Part shown: positions 11,461 through 22,429 of the stretch, piece after piece
Numbering within the stretch: the stretch's first letter is position 1
Layout: every line of letters begins with the position of its first letter
Source: Proteles cristata cristata
Taxonomy: Eukaryota; Chordata; Mammalia; Carnivora; Hyaenidae
Length of the DNA: 64,000 nucleotides
Assembly (NCBI GenBank): GCA_017311185.1
Contig: JAESUZ010001073.1
Coordinates: forward strand, 310,001 to 374,000
Direction: 5' to 3'
Made by a program: the position numbers and the translations under genes
Notes under the pieces: model-generated
Seen by the model: the letters and a program-made list of their open reading frames with translations, nothing else
The model's database searches: none
What the model was told of the DNA's origin: nothing

Positions 11461-12629
11461 TAAAATTTCTTTCAGTTTCTGAATGAATCAACGGAAAAGC
11501 CGAGTTGAGCAAAATGTCTGCCAGAGGTAGGAGATGGATCAGAGTTTTGAGCATTTCAGACTCTTCTGTCATGCCATTCTTTTTCCAGTAACAAGAAGCT
11601 TGGAGAATAACTGCTAAATGATCAACTGTTCACCAGAGTGCCCTTTGTTTTCCAGACTGGCTTAATAGGAACTTTTTCAGTTCTGTACGTACAAGAAGCA
11701 AGGGTTTTTTGTGAAGTATACGGCAACCTCCCAGAGGAAGGGAGGAGAATTTAAAATATCAGATTTTCTTCCTATGAATACACGGCACAGAATTCATCCA
11801 CAGGGCCTAGTTGTGCAAAAGAGGCACACTGCTATTTTGTCAGAAGATTAATGTACACAGTTCCCAACCAGAACTACCCAACATCAGGATGAGAACATTC
11901 ACATCTCTGTGTAGGTTCCTGATACGCTCATATTTATAAGTGCAAAGCACAAGGGAGACATTTTTAAACTGCATTTTAATTAAACTTCAAAACATCTTCC
12001 AGAAAATGTCATTACATTTTCCTACAAACTGGAAGACATTTAATACAAAATGTGTCACCCTGAAAAATGGATTGTTTTAATGGTGACTCCTACTCCTTGC
12101 CAAACCTACATTGCTTTGGGGTCTGAAAAGCAAGATCATTCATCTATCTTCCATTTGATTAAGGTAATTGATGGCTACAGCTCACTGGGTTGCCACAGAA
12201 AAACTGATGGGAAGTGGCTACACCGAGTTCCATGTTCTACGAAATAAAATAAATGCAAAACAATAAAAGCCGTGCCAGGTTAATTTTATATTCACATTAT
12301 TCTTTCTTTCATTCATTGCGAGTTTTAATAGAACCCTTGTCAATGTGTAATACGAAACAGTATGCTGCAGACTTGCCTCACGGTTACCGACAGGTAAAAG
12401 AAGCTAAAAAGCGTGTATGCCTCACGGTTACCGACAGGTAAAAAGCGTGTATGTTCTCTTAAGGGGAATTTTTCTTTTTCTCTTCAGATGACACAGTAAA
12501 GAGATTCTAACTGCTCTGTTTCTAAAGCACTGGAAATTTTGTTTCATAACAATATTTTATAACATTATGACAACTAGTATGTTAGAAAAAATAAGCCTAA
12601 AACCAAGCCAACATATAATAAAGTTAATA
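11461..12629. other. Repeat-poor block upstream of the CpG island
   Basis: About 1.2 kb without any recognised transposon, unusual in this window. It holds a partial tandem duplication (12374-12451). Several short open frames carry no recognisable protein signature. Candidate conserved non-coding sequence of the PTHLH domain (inference). Confidence 0.45.
12374..12451 (+). repeat. Imperfect tandem duplication, 44 + 34 bp
   Basis: TGCCTCACGGTTACCGACAG starts at 12374 and again at 12418. The second unit lacks ten bases (GAAGCTAAAA) but otherwise matches to GCGTGTA. The copies show no substitutions, so the duplication is recent. Confidence 0.95.
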
Positions 12630-12830
12630 CTGAGCTTGCGCTAACAGAATTGACACTGGATCTTACTCAATCCCTGAGGTAGATAGTCTCCATTTTACAG
12701 ATGATACGGCTTTGCCTTAGGTTAGACGACTTGCCCAAGATCACCCAGCTACTCACAGAGCAGACAGGACCCAACGCGGGCCTGCCCTGCCCTCCCAAGC
12801 CTGCACTCCATGTCCCACAGCTACCCCTGT
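12630..12830 (-). repeat. MIR relic, antisense
   Basis: 'ccctgaggtagatagtctcc', 'attttacagatgatac', 'gacttgcccaagatcaccca', 'gacccaacgcgggcctgccc' follow the reverse-complement MIR order. Confidence 0.75.
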
Positions 12831-13060
12831 GCCAGTGCAGCTTGCTTCAGAATCAACATCGTTTAGACAGAACTATGCCTGTCTTGCTTTCCGCGAGTTC
12901 AGTGAAATCACAGGTGTGACACAATCCTATTTTGCTCCATTCTCCATGCACCTCCTGTGAGGGCATCGTTTTACCAGCTTCTGCCCTTCAGGGCATCTCG
13001 TAAAGCTGACTCTGGCCTTGTATTCCACAAAACTCATAAAGCGTGCCCTCTTTCTCTCAG

Positions 13061-13080
13061 ACACGCGCGCGCGCGCACAC
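13061..13080. repeat. (CG)n within (CA)n, alternating purine-pyrimidine
   Basis: ACACGCGCGCGCGCGCACAC: 20 bases of strict alternation with six central CG steps, a classic Z-DNA-prone tract at the edge of the CpG island. Confidence 0.9.
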
Positions 13081-13468
13081 ACCCACCGGGCCAAGGAGCC
13101 CAGGTGTTTGCACAGTCCCATGAATGAGCAGCTGTTGCTTTAAAAGGAGGGTGGCAGGGGAGGGCGAGGGAGCGCTGGCTGGCAGGCGGGTGTGTAAACG
13201 TATACAGAGAGCCACTTTCTGTAAGAAGGCTAAAACATACTTAAAATGGGACCACCTCGGAGATGAAATCTTTCCCCTCCTGCTACCTCTCAACCTGCTC
13301 CAAAACTCCAATATTCAGTTTTTCCAAGCCCCCCTCCCCCTGCCTCCCCCGAGAATGCTGATTTTTCTGTGTGAACACTTGGCACAGCCCCTCCGCTCCC
13401 CCGGTCAGCGGGCAGGGATAACGCCAGCCGCTAATGACCTCCCCGGCTCCCAGAGGGGCGCGCCCAGG

Positions 13469-13478
13469 GCGCATGCGC
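13469..13478. promoter_or_regulatory. NRF1 palindromic site
   Basis: GCGCATGCGC is the complete self-complementary NRF1 core. It sits in the most CpG-dense row of the island. Confidence 0.7.
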
Positions 13479-13621
13479 GGCCCACACGGGGCCAGCGACG
13501 AGGGTGCCGTCGTCTTGCTTTTCGGCGGGTCTTCATCTCTAAATTGGCTTTCGGTTACTCACTTGCTTATCTATTTTTAAATTGCGTGGAAAAGAGAAAA
13601 GAAGATGTTTCCGTTGAGATC

Positions 13622-13629
13622 CACGTGAC
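13622..13629. promoter_or_regulatory. USF/MYC-type E-box
   Basis: CACGTGAC, the preferred USF form of the E-box, lies 60 bases before the exon-like ATG at 13684. Confidence 0.55.
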
Positions 13630-13683
13630 TTGGGGAAGACGGGGCAGCCATTCGCGGGGGGGAGGGGGCCTGGGGGGGGCGCT

Positions 13684-13743
13684 ATGGAGAGGATGCGCTG
13701 GGGCCTGAGTGAGGTTCCTGCTTCTTCCCCTGAGGAGGTGAGT
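13684..13743 (+). other. Exon-like segment with ATG and consensus 5' splice donor
   Basis: From ATG at 13684 the frame MERMRWGLSEVPASSPEE runs 18 whole codons and meets AG|GTGAGT (GT at 13738-13739) in phase 0. The donor is a full consensus match. I do not recognise the peptide. It may be a first exon of a non-coding transcript in which the open frame is accidental. Confidence 0.35.
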
Positions 13744-13865
13744 GGGGGGCCGAGGGTGAAGAGAACACGCCGGCTCCTGGGCGTGTTGGCTTGACCCGGT
13801 GGGGAAAGCGCGGGCTAGCACAGCCTCTTCGGTTCTCCCCACGGCTCCCTCGGACGGTCCCGAAC

Positions 13866-14236
13866 TCCCTACCTTTTGTGGACAATTACATATTCTCCCA
13901 TTTTCAGAGCTCTCAATCTAATTGTGAAGAAGAATCCTGCCTGCCTCGAGCTTTCTATTTCACACTAAGGAAGTCTTTTAAAGAGATGTACAAGTATTTA
14001 TTATTGCCCAAAGGAGTACACAGGTCTCCGAGTAATAGCTGTACATACTTTATTGATGCACTAAATCGGGGAAAAGCTATTTTTACCTTTTACTTATGCT
14101 ACACTATTGGACCGTGTCCTTCCAATTCGCTGTAGTTAATACAATTCTCCTTATCCCACCTTTTCCAAGAATCATATAGATTCAAATGCCCAAGCGATGA
14201 AGGCTACTCCATGAACCTAAGAGTAGATTAAGTTCT
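13866..14236. other. Flank of CpG island, nothing recognised
   Basis: AT content rises again and CpG disappears. A + strand open frame of 114 codons (13791-14135) begins inside the island but has no recognisable motif. Confidence 0.4.
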
Positions 14237-14464
14237 TTTTTTTTTTAAACATTTATTCATTTTTTGAGAAACAGAGCCCGAGCAGGGCAGGGAGAGGGAG
14301 GCACAGAGTCTGAAGCAGGCTCCAGGCTGTCAGCACAGAGCCCAATGCCAGGGGGAACCGTGGGATCATGACCTGAACCGAGGTCAGACACCTAGCCGAA
14401 GTCAGACCAGACACTTAGCCAAGTCAGATGCTTAGCTTAGCCGATTGAGCCACCCAGGTGCCTC
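14237..14464 (-). mobile_element. Felid CAN-SINE, antisense, with expanded head
   Basis: Reverse-complement SINE. The GTCAGACACCTAGCC segment is present three times in diverged form (14382-14447), lengthening the head by about 45 bases. Degraded flanking copies ATTAAGTTCT (14227) and ATTAAATTCT (14472) are seen. Confidence 0.92.
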
Positions 14465-14481
14465 AAGGCAAATTAAATTCT

Positions 14482-16622
14482 ATCTGCTCCTGTGGACGGC
14501 TGTTATGCTGGTTTCTGATTCTGTCCTAATATCACCGTCTCCTGTGGTGTCACAATCAAGAAGGGATTAGCTTAAAAAGCAAATGCCAAGCAGACTATGT
14601 TAAATTAATTTGATTGTTGGACTTGCAATTCATATACTACTTGGTCTTTCTAGATGCCATACTGAATCTACAATTGTTTATTTTATCTTTTCTTATTCCA
14701 TATATGTTTTTAGCCATTGTTTGCTGTTAAATTTATGTTTTTCTTTGAGAGTTGGTCCAGCATCAGTCTACTGGCCAGTAAATACATATCTTGTTAGTTG
14801 GGAGTAACTGAGCCATCTGGAAACATCTTATTCATTAGACATGGAAGTTGCATTTCTCGTATTCAACATAGACTGTACCTTATTGCAAATCCCAGGCAGT
14901 GCCTATCATTTTTTACTGTAGTTATAATGGTAATAATAATAATCATTCCTCATGCTTGGTCAGTGTTACTGTAGCCGACTACCACAGAAATATATCTGTA
15001 GAACCAGAGTCTACCTTGAGTAATCCATAATAAAAATTCAAACTTCTAATGTTTTAAGTAAATACAATGAATTTTGTAGTAATATAAGTACGGGGCTTTT
15101 CTACTAGCTGACAGCTAAGGGATCCAGAAATGGTTCTAGGTTACATAAGGGTAGGGATACTTTTCTATTATTCTAGAGGAAGTCCACATAGCAGGTACCC
15201 TATTTCACATTCACTGCACACACTTAATAAACATTTCTCATGTGTTAGGCACACAGGACACAGAGAGACAACTGAGGCATAGTCTCTATTTCAAAGAACC
15301 AGTCGATTACCTATTGCAATTCAAATTAGGTAAGCTTTCTGTTGGTACCACCTGGTATTAAAATTTTTCTCCTTCAAATACTGCATCCCTTGTTTTGTGA
15401 ACACATGTTGTTTGTCTTCCCCATGTAGGGAAAATATTTGTGTTTCCAGTTGAAAACTATATACCTAGATTCTAGAGGAAACTCCTCCAGGTTATCAGAT
15501 TCTGATTCTGTGACAACTTTTTTATAATTCTGTGACTTGTAGGTAACTGACAGCAATGTAAAATAATTCTTATCAATGATTTTGTCCTGTCTGGTAGAGG
15601 TCCAACTGACTGCTTTCCCCATTCTTGGAAAAAAGTTTTGCCTCCATTTGCACATGCATTTCAATCTTTTTTTTGAACATGTTATAACATGTTCATTGAG
15701 TAGTGCATAGAATAAATCTTTAATGTGCTCTTTTATGTATATATTAGACATAATTTTTTATATCTCTTGTATCTCCCTCTTGAGGGATCCACCCTGTCTT
15801 CATTCCATGTGTTTTGGTGCGACAGGAGGATTAACACAACCTTCCAATCCACAGAGTGGGCAGATGACCCAAACGTGGTCAGAGAACTCCATTATCCCTG
15901 ACCATAGTGATTGGTTTAGGGATGGTCACATGATCAAAAGGGACCAATCAGAGTCCTCCCCGGACGTCTCTGCTGGGCATTATGGGAATAATGTTCTTGC
16001 TTCCTTTGCAGTCTTAGGTTGTGCATTCATCATTGCCCCCAGTTGCATAAAGGAAACTATCTAGTACAGGAGGGAAAGAAGCCAACCTATAAAGAAAAAC
16101 AGAAAAAAAAGAAATGAAAGAAGATAACCCTGAAACCATGGTTTGTGCCTTGGATCCACCCATTCCTAAAGTTTTTAGTTATATGGCAAGGGGCAGGGGG
16201 TGGGGAGGAGCAATCTTCTTCTTAAACTAGTTTGGTTCGGTTCTGTCACTTGGACTTAAAAGCTTCTGAAAAACGATCCTGACATCAGACTTTTCCTGAT
16301 TTTCCCTTCTTCTCCAATAACAATCTGTCTACTTCAGAAAATGTCTGTGAGTAGCTAAACTTATTTGAGCAGCTAAGATCATTTTGAGATCACAGAGATA
16401 AGTGAGATAAAGGAGCAACACACTACTCGTTTATATTAAGACAGATTTAAAGAGGCAGTCTTTTCTGGGGTTTCTTGTTACCACACACCTTTCGGGGCTG
16501 CAATAACTTCCTCTGGCAATTGACCCCTGAGTTTATAGTTCTTGTCTACCATCCCATACAAACTACTACAGCTTTAAGCACAGTCCACCCATTACCCAAG
16601 TCCAGCAATATGAGGTGCCTAT
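14482..16622. other. Intergenic sequence with an unassigned repeat-like part
   Basis: Mostly AT-rich single-copy DNA. Around 15880-16030 the pattern 'gattggtttagggatggtca', 'catgatcaaaagggaccaat', 'cagagtcctcc' resembles a widespread old mammalian repeat whose family I cannot name. A short related-looking segment occurs at about 48410-48500. No gene was recognised. Confidence 0.4.
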
Positions 16623-16987
16623 ATTAGTCTGGGTTCTCTAGAGAAGTAGAACCCATAGGGTATATATAGGCCTTTGATGTCAGACTAGAACTTACACTGT
16701 CAGTTCTTTTGGGAGTCTAGCTTGCCAACTACAAATTTTGGACTTAGCCTCCATGATCCCATGACCCCATTTGTTATGGTAAATCAATCTCTCTTAAGAG
16801 ATTTTTTTCTCTTCTTGCATATTCTTGCCTCCTTTGTCATAGATTAATTGATTTATATGTGTATGTAGATTTATATCATAGGTTTATGTATATTTTATAT
16901 AGATTATATCAGCTTATACATATAGAAAGAGACAGAGAGAGTTTCAATGTAAACCTCATCCAGAAATGCTTACATACACTTAAAAAT
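16623..16987 (+). repeat. Older L1-type 3' region, left part (split)
   Basis: It begins 'attagtctgggttctctaga gaagtagaaccc' and reaches 'cctcatccagaaatgcttac'. Its continuation ('ccaatatctgggtgccctgt', 'agctcagtcaagttgaca') resumes at 19674, so the two halves are one old element split by the L1 at 16998-19663. Confidence 0.7.
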
Positions 16988-17298
16988 AATGTTTAACTTC
17001 CTGATAAAAACTCTTAGCCAAGTGTGTTTAGAGGGAATATACCACAACAAAATAAAGGCCATATGTGAAAACTCACAGCTAACATCATACTCAGTTGTCA
17101 AAAAGTGAAAAGCTTTTCTTCTAAAATCAGGAACGTTACAAGGATGCCTACTTTTGCCACCTTTATTTAACATAGAGCTAGAAGACCTAGCTGTAGCAAT
17201 CAGAAAAGAAAGAGAACTAAGAGGCATCCCAATTAGTGAGAAAGAAGTAAAACTGTCACTATTTGCAGATGACATGATATTACATATAAAAAATTCTA

Positions 17299-17526
17299 GG
17301 GGCATCTGGGTGGCTCAGTTGGTTAAGCATCTAACTTAAGCTCAGGTCATGATCTTGCAGTTTGTGAGTTGAAGCCCTGTGTCGGGCCCTGGGCTGACAG
17401 CCAGAGCCTGGATCCTGCTTCGGATTCTGGGTCCACCTTCTCTCCCTGCCTCTCCCCTACTTGTGCTCTGTCTCACTCTGTCTCTCAAAAATAACTAAAT
17501 GTTAAAAAAAATTTAAGAAAGAAAAG
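17299..17526 (+). mobile_element. Felid CAN-SINE inside L1
   Basis: GGGGCATCTGGGTGGCTCAG through an A-rich tail, inserted into L1 ORF2 just after the FADD box. AAAAAATTCTA is repeated at 17288-17298 and 17528-17538. Confidence 0.96.
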
Positions 17527-18677
17527 AAAAAAATTCTAATGACTCCACCAAAAAACTACTAGAACTTATAAATGAATTCAGTAAAGTTGCAGGATACAAA
17601 ATATACAGAAATATGTTGTGTTTCTATACACTAATAATGAAGTAGCAGAGAAACTGAAGCAATCCCTTTTACAATTGCATCAAAAAGAATAAAAAAACTA
17701 ATAATAAATTTAACACAAGGAGGGGAAAGACCCATACTCTCAAAATTATAAGACAATGATGAAGGAAATTCAAAATGACACAAATGGAAAAAAAATTTTG
17801 TGGATTGGTAGAATATTGTTAAAATGTCCATACCACCCAAAGCATACAGCTTCAATGTAATCTCTATCAAAATACCAGTAGTATTTTGCACAAAACTGTA
17901 ATAAATAATCCTAAAATTTGTATGGAACTGCAAAAGGCCTCAAATAGCCAAAGTAATCTTAAGAAAAGAAAAATAAAGCTTGGAGGTATCGCAATCCCAG
18001 ATTTCAAGATATACTGAAACGCTATAGTAATCCAAGCAGGATGGTATTAGCATAAAAATAGACCTATCTAGCAATGGAATAGAATAGAGAGCCCAGAAAT
18101 AAACCCATACTTATGCAGTCAATCTATGACAAGGAGGCAAGAATATGCAAGAGAGAAAAATAGTCTCTTCAATAAATGGTGTTGGGAAAACTGGATAGCT
18201 ACATGCAAAAGAAAGAAACTTGACCACTTTCTTATGTCATACAGAAAAAGTAACTCAAAATGGATTAAAGGACTAAAGGTAAGTCCTAAAACCATAACAT
18301 TTCTAGAGAAGAAACATAGGCAGTAGCATCTTTGACATTGGCCTTAGCAACATTTTTCTACGTGTGTCTTCTTAGGCAAGGGGTGGGGAAGCAAAAATAA
18401 ACTATTGGGACTACATCAAAGTAAATGAAAACCATCAACAAAACGAAAAGGTAACCTATCACTTTGCAAATAGTGTATTTGATGATTAAAAGCTAATATC
18501 CAAGATATATAAAGAAATCTTATAATTCAACACCAAAGAAACAAATAACCTGGTTAAAAGTGGGCAGAGGAACTGAATAGACATTTTTCCAAAGAAGGCA
18601 TACAGATGGCCAACAGACGTGAAAAGATTCTCAATATTGCTAATCATCAGAGAAATGCGAATTAAAACCACAGTGAG

Positions 18678-18911
18678 GGGCGCCTGGGTGGCTTAGTTGG
18701 TTAAGCATCCGACTTTCGCTTAGGTCATGATCTCGCAGTTCGTGGGTTCGAGCCCCGCGTCGGGCTCTGTGCTGACTGCCAGCTCAGAGCCTGGAGCCTG
18801 TTTCAGTCTGTCACTCCCTCTCTCTCTGACCCTCCCCTGCTCACACGGTCTCTCTCTCTCTCGCCTAGAAATAATAAAATTTTTTTAAAAATTTAAAAAA
18901 TTTAAAAAAAC
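18678..18911 (+). mobile_element. Young felid CAN-SINE inside L1 (TAGAAATAA-tail subtype)
   Basis: Near-consensus copy: GGGCGCCTGGGTGGCTTAG, intact GTTCGTGGGTTCGAGCCCCG box B, CTGCCAGCTCAGAGCC, and tail CTCGCCTAGAAATAATAAA. The duplication CCACAGTGAG occurs at 18668-18677 and 18912-18921. Confidence 0.97.
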
Positions 18912-19470
18912 CCACAGTGAGATATCACCTTGTTTGTACCTATCAGAATGGCTAGTATCAAAAACACAAAAAATAAGTGTTGCCAAGGATGTGGAGAAAA
19001 AAGAAATGCACTGTTATATGCATGTAAATTGGTGCAGCCATTGTGGAAAACAATATGGAGGTTTCTCAAAACTAGTAACTCCACAACTGGGTATTTACCC
19101 AAAGGAAATGAAAACACTAATTCCAAAAGGTCTATGTTTATTACAGTATTATTTACAACAGCTAAGATATGGAAGCCACTCAAGTATCCATCAGTAGATG
19201 AGAGGATAAAGAAAATGGGATATATAAATACAATGAAATATCACTTACCCACAAAAAAGAATAAAATCTTCCCATTGGTGACAACATGGATGGATCTAAA
19301 GGGTATTATGCTAAATGAAGTAAGTCAGAGAAAGACAAATAGCATATGATTTCATTTATATGGAGGCTCTAAAGTGGAAAAACAATGAGCAAACAAACAA
19401 ACAAAATACAGACTTATAAATACATACAGAAAACAAACTGATGGTCACCAGAGGGTTTCCAGTGTGTGTG

Positions 19471-19491
19471 TGGGGGGGGGAGGGGGGCGGT
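19471..19491 (+). repeat. Poly-G tract after (TG)n
   Basis: TGGGGGGGGGAGGGGGGCGG at the 3' end of the L1, following GTGTGTGTG. Confidence 0.85.
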
Positions 19492-19673
19492 AATAAGCAA
19501 AATAAGTGAAGGAGATTAAGAAGTATAACTCTTGGTTATAAAATAAATAAGTCACAGGGATAAAAAGTATATCACAGAAAATACAGTCAATAATCTTATG
19601 ATTCTGTGTGGTGCCAAATGGTAACTGCACTAAAAAAGAAGGAAGAAGTGGTGAAGGAGGAGAAATGTTTAAC

Positions 19674-19729
19674 CAATATCTGGGTGCCCTGTAGCTCAGT
19701 CAAGTTGACAGAGAAAATTAACCATCACA
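19674..19729 (+). repeat. Older L1-type 3' region, right part
   Basis: Continuation of the element at 16623-16987: 'ccaatatctgggtgccctgt', 'caagttgacagagaaaatta', 'accatcaca'. The last 17 bases became the target of the SINE at 19730. Confidence 0.7.
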
Positions 19730-19933
19730 GGGGTGCCTGAGTGTTTCAGTTGGTTAAGCAACCAAAACTTAATTTCAGCTCAGGTCATGATCTCACAGCT
19801 TGTGAGATCAACCCCCCCACATCAGGCTCTACACTGACAGCATGGATCCTACTTGAGATTCTCTTTCTCCCTCTCTGCCTGTCCTCTGCTAACATTCTCT
19901 CAAAATAAATAAATAAACTTTAGGGAACAAAAA
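19730..19933 (+). mobile_element. Felid CAN-SINE, diverged
   Basis: GGGGTGCCTGAGTGTTTCAG to an AAATAAATAAACTTTAGG tail. It is flanked by GAAAATTAACCATCACA (19713) and GAAAATTAATGATCACA (19934), a 17-bp duplication with two differences. Confidence 0.95.
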
Positions 19934-20229
19934 GAAAATTAATGATCACAGTGCCCTGTTCACATGCTCCTATAGCACACCGCAGAATGGAATCAAGACC
20001 AAAAAAAGTGAGCCAACAATGAGTGTCTCTTTGAATCAATGCATATTTTAAATATTAAATAGAAGAGAAGCCATGCCCTATGTGGGGGAAGAGAGGAAAA
20101 AACTCTTGAGGTAGCCAACAATTAGCTTCTTTTGTGTTGTCTGCTCTCCTGTATCAGATTTCCATTCCCAGTTTAGCAAAAGGAAAGCCCCATAGCTAAG
20201 CGGCCTTACCTCCTTAGAATGCAACTTAG

Positions 20230-20710
20230 TGATCCATTATTATTATTCAAACATTGTCCTGTGGTATCTCACTTACCCCCCTTCAAAATGCTTATCAAAA
20301 TAGTCCTTCAATCACATTCACACTCCCAAGTTTTCAAAACACAACTTGCTCCATTCTGTACGTGTTCAGTGACGCTTAACACCCTGCACAGCTACCTACC
20401 CCTTCAGTTCAGCTCTGGCTCTTGGTAGTTTTCCTACAGACAATCCCCTTACATTATGTTGTAATTGCCCACCTTACATCTCTATATCCTGATAGACTGG
20501 AAACTTCATGAGAATGAGCACCACTAGTGTATGGCAAAGCCTGACCAGGACCAGGTGTTCAGTAAGAATTTGTTGAAAGAGTGTGAATGTGTTACTTCTA
20601 GATTTTAAGCTCCCTAAAGGCAAGGATCTTATTTACCTTACCTTCGTTACTGTAGATTTGTCAGAGCAGTGCCTGACACACAGAAATATGTGTGTGCATG
20701 TGTGTATGTA
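20230..20710 (+). repeat. L2 relic
   Basis: Two L2-like 3' patterns occur: 'gatagactggaaacttcatg', 'agaatgagcacc', 'gttcagtaagaatttgttga', and then 'agattttaagctccctaaag', 'gcaaggatctta'. These may be one element with a rearranged end. Confidence 0.6.
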
Positions 20711-21049
20711 TTATTATTCTTCACGACTTTCCCACAGGAAGCCTCTAACAAAGCACCCTCCTCATTGTGGGCACTTACCTTATTCCTTGGGTTTTATAAA
20801 CTGAACTTCCCACTCCCATTGGCACAACCATGTAATCATTCACCATTCAACACATACAGTTTCCTTATTTTAAAATAGATTGTCTAATAGCTATTTTCTG
20901 ATAAGTTAGTTCTCATAGGTTATAATTTCTAAAGTCATTTCTTTTCTCTTTTCGTTTCCCTTGTTTATCACTGACCATATCCTCTAATGAACTGTAGCCT
21001 TACATTGATTTCCTATTACACTTTGAGCCAAAACACAAGTTTCCGAGTA
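20711..21049. other. Intergenic sequence, nothing recognised
   Basis: AT-rich single-copy sequence with a short TGTGTGCATGTGTGTATG run at its left edge. Confidence 0.4.
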
Positions 21050-21350
21050 TTTCTTTCAAAGGCTCCTCCCAGCTGGACCCACCCTTTCTGTTTTCATCTC
21101 CTACTCTAACCTAGCCTTCACCTTCCAGACCAACTAAATTTATTGTCATGTGGCTCCTTCCACTGGTTCTTCCTCTGCTGGCTGTGAGCCTTTGCTCAAT
21201 TTTTTCCATATCTATGGAACAACAACCAAACCGCAAGTTTCTCCTCTTTAAATCACAGCCCAAGGACCAACTGCTCCAAGAAGCTTTATCCCCACCCATC
21301 TTCCAATCCATCAGACCATCACTGACCCTGAATTGTACCACAATATAACC
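21050..21350 (+). repeat. L2 relic, sense
   Basis: 'ctagccttcaccttccagac', 'cactggttcttcctctgctg', 'aatcacagcccaaggaccaa', 'aagaagctttatccccaccc' follow the L2 3' ORF/UTR order, diverged. Confidence 0.6.
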
Positions 21351-22429
21351 TTGAAATGGTTGAATTTATAAGTATGGTGTGGCTGTAATCCAACTTCTGG
21401 CTTACGTCAATACTAATGGCCTAATCTCACTATTAATCAATGTTAGATTTAGACAGAACCAAAAGAAATACTTAATAGTCATTAAATCAGCACTGTAAAA
21501 TTTAGCATTTGGGGATGAACATAATTAGGTGTACTAATGAATTTATTCCTGCAGGAATTTCAGATTCTAATAACACATGGTATACAGTGACAAAAGCAAT
21601 ATCAAGATCAGGGAAAATGTAGATAGAATAAAATATCAAAATTACAGAGAAAACTCAAATGTAAAGAATCAGGCCATAGACTCCCTCATGGTTATTAAAG
21701 TTGAGCTGCTCATTTAGCTCTGATCTTGGCACTGAGATGATTAATCATTAAACTCTTTTTTTTTTTTTACTGTGTATTTGAAATTAACCTGTCTTCTTTG
21801 AGTGATGTGAAAATAATCAGGCCACGAGTACTTTTTGGAGTTGATAACTGTAGCATAGATTAGCATCTCTAAAAATGTTTTGCACGAAAACATAGTCCCA
21901 AATGACATGGCATAAAAAAGGGGTCCTGCATTCAGTTTGGGAAACTTTGAGTAATTCTGCAAAAAAATAATCCTATTTTATTTTGTTAAAATCCAGTACT
22001 TCCCAAACGAATTAGAACCCAGTTCCCCAAACTTTTCCTCACATGATACTTTCCCCATGCAACAGCCTGCAGAAATAGCCTCCAGGTGGCTCACTTGGGA
22101 AAAGCTGGTGCAGGACACCACCAGAGAAATTAGAGCCACAGCATCCTAAGATGCTTCAGCTGTATTTGCAAGGTTTAGGTTCTTAACCTGGGTGGTGGCT
22201 GTACAGGTATTCATTCTATAATTGCATATTCTTTTTGATGTGCTTGATAGATTTCCTAATTGTGAAAACAATGTTGAAAAAATCTCGCTCCTGAAACCCT
22301 GGGTTCCAGCAGCTGCCCCAAGGCAGTGCAGAGTTAAAGGGCACTGACTTCACTGTGGACTGGCCTTCACTGCGCGCCTCCATCGTTATTTGGAACAACA
22401 GTAAATCAACAGTAATAACAGCAAGAGAT
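21351..22429. other. Intergenic sequence, nothing recognised
   Basis: Single-copy DNA with a T-run at 21757-21769. No repeat family or coding signature was seen. Confidence 0.45.

Larger units (their letters stand above)
13385..13865. promoter_or_regulatory. CpG island, candidate promoter
   Basis: By direct counting I find about 38 CpG dinucleotides in 480 bases, while the flanks are nearly CpG-free apart from the SINEs. It contains the NRF1 palindrome GCGCATGCGC (13469-13478), a CACGTGAC E-box (13622-13629), long G-runs (13656-13679) and a perfect AG|GTGAGT donor (13738). NRF1 and E-box sites within CpG islands usually mark active start sites. No known gene starts here to my knowledge, so the transcript would be a non-coding RNA or a short unrecognised gene. 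It lies 6.3 kb beyond the PTHLH 3' end. Confidence 0.75.
16998..19663 (+). mobile_element. 5'-truncated LINE-1 (ORF2 3' part and 3' UTR), sense
   Basis: An AATGTTTAAC direct repeat at 16988-16997 and 19664-19673 brackets the insert. The body encodes decayed L1 ORF2. [15 protein letters not shown], with the reverse-transcriptase FADD box at 17262-17273, is clear, and later segments carry 'tggaatagaatagagagccc' and 'atcagaatggctagtatcaa'. Two SINEs interrupt it, at 17299-17526 and 18678-18911. Frames are broken by stops and shifts, so it is dead. The 3' tail lacks a clean A-run and has been scrambled to GAAGGAAGAAGTGG. Confidence 0.9.

Noticed and set aside
13124..13708. 194-codon + strand open frame across the CpG island
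   Set aside because: It is open mainly because GC-rich DNA has few stops. Composition is low-complexity, there is no recognisable domain, and long frames occur on the other strand too.
17154..17339. Open frame with FADD motif as an active reverse transcriptase
   Set aside because: The motif is real but the frame runs into a SINE and the rest of ORF2 is shifted and interrupted; a dead L1.
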